Assembly: GCF_000835165.1 (NCBI RefSeq)
Contig: NZ_CP007790.1
Location: forward strand, 1-64,000
Length of the DNA stretch: 64,000 nucleotides
Direction of reading: 5' to 3'
From: Corynebacterium marinum DSM 44953
Lineage (GTDB): Bacteria; Actinomycetota; Actinomycetes; Mycobacteriales; Mycobacteriaceae
Positions 58,234 through 64,000 of the stretch are shown here, in pieces; within the stretch, counting starts at the first letter, position 1; each line of letters opens with the position of its first letter. The notes under the pieces were generated by a model, which made no database searches, had not been told where the DNA came from, and worked only from the letters and a program-made list of their open reading frames with translations. A program made the translations under genes and the position numbers.

Positions 58234-58539
58234 ATGGAGGTCGAGGGACGCGAGGTCGACGAACAGGGGCGGTGCGCCCACTACCGCGGTGAACGGGACG
58301 TGGTGGCCAACCGCTGCGCGGTCTGCTGCCTGTACTGGGCGTGCCACGCCTGCCACCGTGAGCTCGCCGACCACCCCTTCGGGCGCATGCGTATCGACGC
58401 CCCCGCCTCCGTCCTCTGCGGCAACTGCGGTTACACCATGGGCTACCAGGAATACTCGGCGGCGCCGGACTGCCCGAACTGCGACCACCCCTTCAACCCG
58501 GGCTGCGGGCTGCACGCGCCCTTGTACTTCGAGATCTGA
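58234..58539 (+). CDS. CHY zinc-finger protein
   Basis: 101 residues from ATG 58234 (MEVEGREVDEQGRCAHY). Zinc ligands are arranged as in CHY fingers: CAHY near 14, CAVCCLYWACHACHRE near 31-46, CGNCGYTM near 68 and CPNCDHPFNPGC near 83. In eukaryotes the CHY domain is in Pirh2. The bacterial single-domain versions have no known function. The gene reads toward a DUF202 gene 19 bases downstream. A longer frame from 58084 is rejected because the similarity begins at the finger. Confidence 0.9.
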   Translation: MEVEGREVDEQGRCAHYRGERDVVANRCAVCCLYWACHACHRELADHPFGRMRIDAPASVLCGNCGYTMGYQEYSAAPDCPNCDHPFNPGCGLHAPLYFEI

Positions 58540-58558
58540 GGAAAGCCGGTACCCCGAC

Positions 58559-58936
58559 ATGAACGACCGAGACCCGCACGCCCGCCGGGGCTGGGAGAAC
58601 TCCATCCTCGGCGGTGGCGAGGAACCCGACGCCCGCTTCACCCTCGCCAACGAGCGGACCTTCCTCGCCTGGACCCGGACCTCCCTGGCCTTCCTCGCCG
58701 GCGGCATCGCCCTCGGCGCGTTCCCCCTGGCGGAGATCTCCGATGAGGTGCGGACCCTCGCCGCCATTTTCGTGGTGACCGTCGGCCTGCTCATCTCCGG
58801 TGGCGCGGCGGTGAGGTGGCTGCGGGTGGAGCGCGCCATGCGCCACGGGCGGCCCCTGCCCATCCCCGGGATCGTGCCGCTGCTCTCCTTCGCGGCGGTG
58901 TGCGCCTGCCTGCTGACGATCGCGATGCTGCTGTGA
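58559..58936 (+). CDS. DUF202 membrane protein (YidH-like)
   Basis: 125 residues from ATG 58559 (MNDRDPHARRGWENSILGGG). DUF202 signature FTLANERTFLAWTRTSLAFLAGGIALG near 30, then two more helices (LAAIFVVTVGLLISGGAAV and IVPLLSFAAVCACLLTIAMLL). Small integral membrane protein of unknown role. The stop overlaps the start of a second DUF202 gene (GTGA), so the two proteins are made together and may form a complex. Confidence 0.9.
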   Translation: MNDRDPHARRGWENSILGGGEEPDARFTLANERTFLAWTRTSLAFLAGGIALGAFPLAEISDEVRTLAAIFVVTVGLLISGGAAVRWLRVERAMRHGRPLPIPGIVPLLSFAAVCACLLTIAMLL

Positions 58937-59259
58937 CGCCCCCGCCGCTCATCCACGGGGACCCCGGGCTGCAACCGGAGAGGACCACCCTGGCGTGGAC
59001 GCGCACCACCGTGTCCTTCGCGGTGTCCAGCGCGATCCTGCTGCGCTGGCTCCCGCACTACGGGGTTCTCGTGGTCACCCTCATCCTCCTGCTGGTGGCC
59101 ATGGCGCTGGGCATCTACCTCTCCCAGACCGCCCGGCACCGCGCCGCAGTTCAGGGTCTCGTTGCCGGCCGCGTCCGCGCCCAGGTGGGGGTGGTCGCGC
59201 TCATGACCGCGGGCATGATCGTGTTCGGGGTCGCCGGGCTCTTCCTCATCCTGTCCTAG
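58933..59259 (+). CDS. Second DUF202 membrane protein
   Basis: 108 residues from GTG 58933, overlapping the first DUF202 gene by four bases. The signature is PERTTLAWTRTTVSFAVSSAILLRW near 15-38, with three membrane helices. It is a diverged partner of the preceding gene. An MFS gene follows after 10 bases, so the run from CHY finger to MFS is probably one transcript. Confidence 0.88.
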   Translation: MTPPPLIHGDPGLQPERTTLAWTRTTVSFAVSSAILLRWLPHYGVLVVTLILLLVAMALGIYLSQTARHRAAVQGLVAGRVRAQVGVVALMTAGMIVFGVAGLFLILS

Positions 59260-59269
59260 GCTGAAACCC

Positions 59270-60460
59270 ATGTCTCCCGTCGCTTCCCGACGCCGCGTCC
59301 TCACCGCCCTCATCATCGCCCAGGTCATGGCCGGGCTGGGGCACGGCGTCACCTACTCCATGGGCGCGTTGCTCGCCGCCGACCTCGCCGGAACCATGTG
59401 GGGCGGCGCAGCGGCCACGGTGACCACGATCGGCGCCGCGCTGTGGGCCATACCCCTGGCGCGGATCGTGCGGGTGCGGGGCCGGCGGGCGTCGTTGAGC
59501 ACCGGCCTGGTGCTGGGGATGGTCGGCGCACTGCTGGCGCTGAGCAGCGCCCAGACCAGGATCTTTCCCCTCCTGCTCCTGGGCTTCTTCTTCCTCGGCG
59601 CCGCCGTGGCGATGAACCTGCAGGCGCGTTTCGCCGCCGCCGACCTCTCCGAGGAGAACCAGGGGCGCAACATCTCCCTGGTCGTGTGGTCGACGACCGT
59701 CGGCGCGATCCTCGGCCCGAACCTCTTCGCCCCCACGGAGGCCCTGGGCGGCGCACTGGGCCTGCAACCCTATTCCGGTGCCTACCTGGTCGCCATGGCG
59801 GCCCAGCTCCTCGCCGTCCTGGTCCTGCAGGTGATGCTCCGGCCCGAGCCTGCCCCGGTGGCCGTGAAGAGGAAGGCCGGGAGGGTCCGGCTCGCCGACC
59901 ACCCGGTGGTGCTCTCGGCGATCACGTCCATCGCGACGGCCCACTTCGCGATGATCGCCATCATGTCCATGACCGCCGTCCACATGCACCACCACGGCGC
60001 GGAAATGACCCTGATCGGTCTGACCATCTCCTTCCACGTCGGCGGCATGTACGCCCTCGCCCCGGTCTTCGGCGTGCTCAGCGACAAGGCCGGCACCCCC
60101 GTGACCATCGGCCTCGGCATCGCGATGATGCTCGTCTCCGCCCTCATGCTCCTGCCCTTCTCGCAGGTGGAGGCAACCGTAGTGGTTTCCCTGCTCCTGC
60201 TCGGCCTGGGCTGGTCGGCCACCCTGGTCGGTTCCTCGGCGCAGCTGACCGCCGCCGCCCCGGTGGACCAGCGCGCCGCCCTGCAGGGCCGCAGCGACTT
60301 CAGCATGAACATCGCCGGCGCCTTCGGCGGCGTGGTGGCCGGCCCGGTCGTCTCCACGTGGGGCATGCCCGCCATGGCCGGAGTGGTCGTGGTCCTGATT
60401 GTGGCGCAGCAGCTCTGGGCCGTGCGGACCCGACGGCGTGCGGTGTCAGTTTCGGGCTGA
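59270..60460 (+). CDS. MFS transporter
   Basis: 396 residues from ATG 59270. Twelve membrane helices. The first reads LTALIIAQVMAGLGHGVTYSMGALLAADLAG, and the A-loop is RIVRVRGRRASLSTGLVLG near 66-84. LIGLTISFHVGGMYALAPVFGVLSDKAG near 247 is the second-half loop. Small helical runs ending RTRRRAVSVSG. The family is related to bacterial exporters of unknown substrate. It ends the CHY/DUF202 unit and converges on the 60.5-kb gene. Confidence 0.88.
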   Translation: MSPVASRRRVLTALIIAQVMAGLGHGVTYSMGALLAADLAGTMWGGAAATVTTIGAALWAIPLARIVRVRGRRASLSTGLVLGMVGALLALSSAQTRIFPLLLLGFFFLGAAVAMNLQARFAAADLSEENQGRNISLVVWSTTVGAILGPNLFAPTEALGGALGLQPYSGAYLVAMAAQLLAVLVLQVMLRPEPAPVAVKRKAGRVRLADHPVVLSAITSIATAHFAMIAIMSMTAVHMHHHGAEMTLIGLTISFHVGGMYALAPVFGVLSDKAGTPVTIGLGIAMMLVSALMLLPFSQVEATVVVSLLLLGLGWSATLVGSSAQLTAAAPVDQRAALQGRSDFSMNIAGAFGGVVAGPVVSTWGMPAMAGVVVVLIVAQQLWAVRTRRRAVSVSG

Positions 60461-60541
60461 AGTTTCCCGTGAACTGCCTGAAATGAGGGCACTGGGGCGA
60501 GAATCAGCCTGATCCCGACATGGCCTGCCGGAATCCACCGG

Positions 60542-61945
60542 CTATGTCGCCGCGCGCCGGTTTCCCGCCACCAGAACCAGTACGCCGGCCGCCACCAGCA
60601 GCACGGTGGTGACCAGCAGCGCCGAGCTGAACGCGTCGGCTGCGGCGGCCCCGTCGGCCAGTCGAGTGGCGTAGATCGAGCCGATGACGGCCGGACCCAG
60701 TGCGCCGCCAGTCTGGCGCAGCACCGTGTTGGTGGCGCCGGCCATCGCGGCCTGCCGGAGGGGCACCGAATTGACGGCGACGGTGGCCACGGAGGCGAAC
60801 ATCGCGGCGATGGAGACACCGAAGATCATCAGGCGCCACACCACGTCGAGGTGGGCGGAGGTTTCGTCGGTGCGGCCGATGAGGAGGGTGCCCAGTGCGG
60901 CGAGGAGGAGGGCGAGGGAGAGGGCGACGTCGGCACGCATCCTCCCCAGGAACCGACCGACCAGCGGGGCGGCGAAAAACGCGGTGCCGGGGATGAACGC
61001 GATGTAGGAGGCGATGCCCAGCGGGGAGAGCTGTCTGGCCTGGCCGAGGAAGAGTGCCAGCAGGAAGCCGACACCGACGACGGAGAACAACGCCATCATC
61101 GCGGCGACACCGGCGGCGGCGAAACCCGGGTTGCGGAAGATCCGCAGATCCATGAGCGGGGCGGCGGCGGTGCGCTCGCGGTGGATGAACAGGCCGAGGA
61201 AGACCACGAACACGAGGTAGCCGAGGAGGGCGGGCACCGAGAACCAGCCCTGCGCGCCGCCCTGGATGACACCGAAGATAAGGCCCACCACGGTGAGGAC
61301 GGCGAAGAGCTGGCCGGGCACGTCCAGGCCCGGGGAACTGGTGGGGGCGGCGGGCAGGAAGCGGCGGGTGACCAGGGCGATGACCACCGCGAGGAGGCCG
61401 GTCGGCACGAAGATCCACCCCCACGGGGCGAATTCCAGGATCAGGCCCGACGCGACCGCGCCGAACGCCAGGTCGGCGGTTGTGCCGGCGCCCCACAGCG
61501 CCATGTAAGGTCCGCGTTGGCGGGGGTCGGGCACGGCCATGGCGATGGTGCCCAACGTGGTGGGCAGCAGCGCGCCGCCGCCCAGACCCGCGAAAGCCTG
61601 GCCGAGCCACAGGACAGGCATGGCCAGCCCTTCACCGGCCAGGGAGGCGAGCCCGCCGAGCACAGACCCCAGAGCCATGAGCCACAGCGCACCCACCATG
61701 ATCTTCCGTCGCCCGATGTTCTCGGCGATAACTCCCGCGGAGAGGACCGCGGCAGCCATCGCGAGGATGTAGATCGACTGCACCCACTGCAGGCCGGCGG
61801 TGGCGGCTCCGGTATCGGCGGCGATGGTGGTCAGGGACACCGATACGGCGTTGATCGGCAGCTGCGCCATGAGGACGGTCAGGACCGCGACGGTCACCGC
61901 GCGCCGGGATTCGGGGGAGAGCTGGTGCTTCCGGATGCCGGACAT
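60542..61945 (-). CDS. DHA2-family multidrug MFS transporter (14 helices)
   Basis: 467 residues from ATG 61945. The N-terminus LPINAVSVSLTTIAADTGAATAGLQWVQSIYILAMAAAVLSAG is typical of the EmrB/QacA class. The loop motif is GVIAENIGRRKIMVGALWLMALGS near 78 and antiporter motif C appears as GLGGGALLPTTLG near 138. Fourteen hydrophobic segments are expected from the spacing. It should pump drugs or dyes out by proton antiport. No adjacent regulator was found, although the DinB-like gene starts divergently 130 bases away. Confidence 0.92.
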   Translation of the reverse strand: MSGIRKHQLSPESRRAVTVAVLTVLMAQLPINAVSVSLTTIAADTGAATAGLQWVQSIYILAMAAAVLSAGVIAENIGRRKIMVGALWLMALGSVLGGLASLAGEGLAMPVLWLGQAFAGLGGGALLPTTLGTIAMAVPDPRQRGPYMALWGAGTTADLAFGAVASGLILEFAPWGWIFVPTGLLAVVIALVTRRFLPAAPTSSPGLDVPGQLFAVLTVVGLIFGVIQGGAQGWFSVPALLGYLVFVVFLGLFIHRERTAAAPLMDLRIFRNPGFAAAGVAAMMALFSVVGVGFLLALFLGQARQLSPLGIASYIAFIPGTAFFAAPLVGRFLGRMRADVALSLALLLAALGTLLIGRTDETSAHLDVVWRLMIFGVSIAAMFASVATVAVNSVPLRQAAMAGATNTVLRQTGGALGPAVIGSIYATRLADGAAAADAFSSALLVTTVLLVAAGVLVLVAGNRRAAT

Positions 61946-62077
61946 TGAGGCCTTCCACGTGGCGGGGGGGGATGGACCTACGGCATCTTAGGCCCTCACC
62001 GTCACCCGGCACGGAGCCTGCTGTTAAGCACAGATAAACGCCGACGCTTCCGGGGGTGGCGGGCGTAGCCTTGTCCC

Positions 62078-62590
62078 ATGGATATCAAGGACGCATACCT
62101 CAACCTCATCGACCGCGCGACCGCCAACCTGGAGCGCGTACCCGTGCTCTCCCCGGCGCAGCTGAACACGCACCCGGGCGGCCACCCGAACTCCGCCGCG
62201 TGGAACCTGTGGCACGCGGGCCGGGTCCTGGACGTGATGGGAGTCTCCGCCCTCGCGGGCCAGCCCCAGGTGTGGGAGGAGCAGGACTACCGCTCCAGCT
62301 TCAATATCGGACCGGCCGGCGAGGAGACCGGTTTCGGCCACTCCGACGGGGAGGCCGCCGCCGTCATCGTCGAGGACCGGGACCTGCTGGTCGACTACAT
62401 CGCCGCGTCCCTGGCTGCCCTGCGCGAGTACGTCTCCACCCTGGAGGCCGAGGACTTCGACAAGGTCATCGGCGAGTTCAAGGGCGCCCCGGAAACCGTC
62501 CAGGGCCGCCTGAGCCTCATCCTCATCGACGCGCTCCAGCACGTGGGCATGGTCCAGTACATCGGCGGTGTCCCGGAGCTGGGCAGGTAG
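62078..62590 (+). CDS. DinB-fold, mycothiol-transferase-like protein
   Basis: 170 residues from ATG 62078. The four-helix DinB bundle is seen: AYLNLIDRATANLERVPVLSPAQLNTHPGGHPNSAAWNLWHAGRVLDVMG at 5-55 with His in LWHAGR, and IDALQHVGMVQYIGGVPEL near 150 with the second His. DinB proteins in actinobacteria often act as mycothiol-dependent transferases, using a His-rich metal site. Whether the third ligand is in place is not clear. It ends two bases from the convergent ABC gene. Confidence 0.82.
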   Translation: MDIKDAYLNLIDRATANLERVPVLSPAQLNTHPGGHPNSAAWNLWHAGRVLDVMGVSALAGQPQVWEEQDYRSSFNIGPAGEETGFGHSDGEAAAVIVEDRDLLVDYIAASLAALREYVSTLEAEDFDKVIGEFKGAPETVQGRLSLILIDALQHVGMVQYIGGVPELGR

Positions 62591-62592
62591 TT

Positions 62593-63630
62593 TCAGGCGG
62601 GGTAGGCCAGGGGCCGGCGGATGCGTATCGACGCCGCGTCGCCCACCCGCGGCCGCGCCCCGCGCACCGTGGCGCGGAACACCGCCCCCGCCGCGTCGAG
62701 GGTGACGGACCAGTCGCGGGAGTCGTAGAGCACTGACCGGATCTGGGCGGGCAGCGCGTCCGGTGTATCCGCGGGCAGGACCTCCACGGCCGACGGCAGG
62801 ACCGCCAGGGTCAGCGCCGGGGAGGGTTCGTCGACGAAGTCCACCTCCTCGGGGGACCAGGTCAGGGGGCCGGAGGTGACGGCGCTGTCGAAGGTGGCGT
62901 CGAGAAGCGCCGCGTCCGCGATGAACGCGGCGACCCCGGCGGTGGCGGGGCGGGCCACCAGGTCCTGCGGGGCGGCGATCTGCCGGACGCGGCCCCGGTC
63001 GAGCACGACGACGCGGTCCGCGATCGACAGCGCCTCCGAGCGGTCGTGAGTGACGTGCACGGTGGTCAACCCCTCCCGGCGGGTGAGGGTGACCAGTTCG
63101 CGGCGCAGGTTGTCGCGCAGGGGTTCGTCGAGGGCGGAGAGGGCTTCGTCGAGAAGCAGCGCGGTGGGGTCGGCGATGATGGCGCGCGCCAGGGCCACGC
63201 GTTGCCGCTGGCCGCCGGAGAGCGAATCGGGGCGGCGGGCCGCGAACCCGTCGAGGCCGACCAGCTCGAGGGCGCGGGCGACGCGGTCGCTGCGCCCACG
63301 CTTATCGACGCCGCGCATCTTCAGCGGGTACGCCACATTCGCCGCCACCGTCATGTGCGGCCACACCGCGTGCTGCTGGAACACCATGCCGATGTTGCGC
63401 TTGTCGGGGGGAACCCGGGTGACGTCCTCGCCGCCGAGGGCGACGTGGCCCGCGCTCGCCGGGACGAAGCCGGCGATGGTGCGCAGCAGGGTGGTCTTGC
63501 CGGAGCCGGAGGGGCCGATGAGCACCACGAACTCCTCGGGCCGGACGCTGAGGTTCACGTCCGCGAGGCCGGTGGTGCCGTCCGGGAAGGTGACGGACAG
63601 GTCGTGGATGTCGATGGCGGACACGTTCAA
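62593..63630 (-). CDS. ABC transporter ATP-binding protein (iron/spermidine type)
   Basis: 345 residues from ATG 63630 (MNVSAIDIHDLSVTFPDGTTG). Walker A GPSGSGKTTLLRTI near 38, Q-loop FQQHAVWPHMTVAANV near 83, signature LSGGQRQRVALARAI near 137, Walker B LLLDEALSALDEPL near 157 and H-switch VHVTHDRSEAL near 188. The C-terminal 110 residues are a TOBE-like regulatory part, as in FbpC/PotA-type importers of ferric iron, spermidine or thiamine. It overlaps the permease gene by four bases. The substrate-binding gene should lie just beyond the window. Confidence 0.93.
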   Translation of the reverse strand: MNVSAIDIHDLSVTFPDGTTGLADVNLSVRPEEFVVLIGPSGSGKTTLLRTIAGFVPASAGHVALGGEDVTRVPPDKRNIGMVFQQHAVWPHMTVAANVAYPLKMRGVDKRGRSDRVARALELVGLDGFAARRPDSLSGGQRQRVALARAIIADPTALLLDEALSALDEPLRDNLRRELVTLTRREGLTTVHVTHDRSEALSIADRVVVLDRGRVRQIAAPQDLVARPATAGVAAFIADAALLDATFDSAVTSGPLTWSPEEVDFVDEPSPALTLAVLPSAVEVLPADTPDALPAQIRSVLYDSRDWSVTLDAAGAVFRATVRGARPRVGDAASIRIRRPLAYPA

Positions 63631-64000
63631 CTCCTGACTTTCGGGGAGCGCACGGTCAGCGCCAGAGCGAGGATACCGACGAGCGCGAACATCAGCGACA
63701 ACGCCGACGCCTGGTTGTAGTTTCCGGCCTGCTGCAGGTTGAACACCTGCACGCCGAGGGTGGTGGTCCCGGGCGCGATGAGCAGGATCGACACCGTCAG
63801 CTCGCGCACGGCGGTGACCGCGACGAGCATTGCGCCGGAGAACGCCGCCGGAATCGCCATCGCGCCGGTGGTGCCCAGCAGCGCGCGCAGCCGCCCCGCG
63901 CCGCTGATGCGCGCGGCCTCCTCCACGGCCAGTGGTGTGTTCTGCAGGGGCGCCCGGACGGCCTGGAGCACCATGGCGGTGAAGGCGCAGACGTACGCGC
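63627..64000 (-). CDS. ABC transporter permease, C-terminal part (runs off the window)
   Basis: The window holds the last 124 codons of a binding-protein-dependent permease; its frame continues past 64000 (AYVCAFTAMVLQAVRAPLQNTP). The EAA loop that contacts the ATPase is EEAARISGAGRLRALLGTTGAMAIP near the start of the visible part. Three membrane segments follow (AAFSGAMLVAVTAVRELTV, STL-like LIAPGTTTLGVQVF, SLMFALVGILALALTV). It is a FbpB-type double-permease candidate by comparison with its ATPase. Confidence 0.9.
   Translation of the reverse strand, partial: AYVCAFTAMVLQAVRAPLQNTPLAVEEAARISGAGRLRALLGTTGAMAIPAAFSGAMLVAVTAVRELTVSILLIAPGTTTLGVQVFNLQQAGNYNQASALSLMFALVGILALALTVRSPKVRS

Overview
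The window begins at the first base of dnaA and covers about 64 kb of one replichore of a high-GC actinobacterial chromosome. The gene order (dnaA-oriC-dnaN-recF-DUF721-gyrB-gyrA, two tRNAs, ppiA, a rhomboid protease, then crgA-pknB-pknA-pbpA-rodA-pstP-fhaB-fhaA), a DUF5129 protein and a sortase-type surface protein point to Corynebacterium. The species cannot be fixed from sequence alone. The genus call is an inference from synteny and protein families.

Layout. 1-14.1 kb is the replication core: dnaA, an oriC rich in DnaA boxes, dnaN, recF (which seems to start at ATC), a DciA-like gene, gyrB, a phosphoesterase, a repetitive LANTG-anchored surface protein, a small ribbon-helix-helix/degenerate Doc-like pair, gyrA, a DUF3566 membrane protein and tRNA-Ile/tRNA-Ala. 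14.2-17.4 kb holds a secreted CAP protein, a CueP-like lipoprotein, a CDF metal exporter and two unknowns. 17.6-21.0 kb is metF-metE. 21.2-23.2 kb holds an uncharacterised gene, ppiA and a rhomboid protease. The convergent gap at 23.18-23.55 kb carries a second dense cluster of DnaA boxes. It is followed by a broken GntP-type permease.

25.4-34.6 kb is the conserved cell-wall growth and Ser/Thr phosphorylation operon, read leftward with overlapping stops and starts. 34.9-38.4 kb has tRNA-Leu, an M23 peptidase, a flavin reductase-like protein, a cytoplasmic-looking betaine-binding protein and an ion channel. 38.5-46.6 kb looks accessory: a GH1 phospho-glucosidase, a nonsense-mutated luciferase-family oxidoreductase, a divergent isochorismatase/GlxA-regulator pair, a serine-recombinase remnant, cspA, a DUF5129 protein and a decayed NAD(P)-binding gene.

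46.7-64 kb is a mixed set of membrane and envelope genes: TspO, a secreted metallo-beta-lactamase-fold lipoprotein, an FGGY kinase, a DUF4389 protein, three MFS transporters, a second M23 peptidase (apparent ATT start), a PRC/DUF2382 protein, a Tat-exported PhoX-like protein, CHY zinc-finger and DUF202 genes, a DinB-fold protein, and the start of an ABC importer that runs off the window.

Most notable: a possible datA-like DnaA-titration site 21 kb from oriC; two genes with near-cognate start codons (ATC and ATT); a 10-mer (GTCGATAAGC) present nine times, several copies in 3' intergenic gaps; a Doc-like protein lacking the Fic catalytic residues; valine at the quinolone-critical position of GyrA; and several genes each broken by one or two simple lesions.
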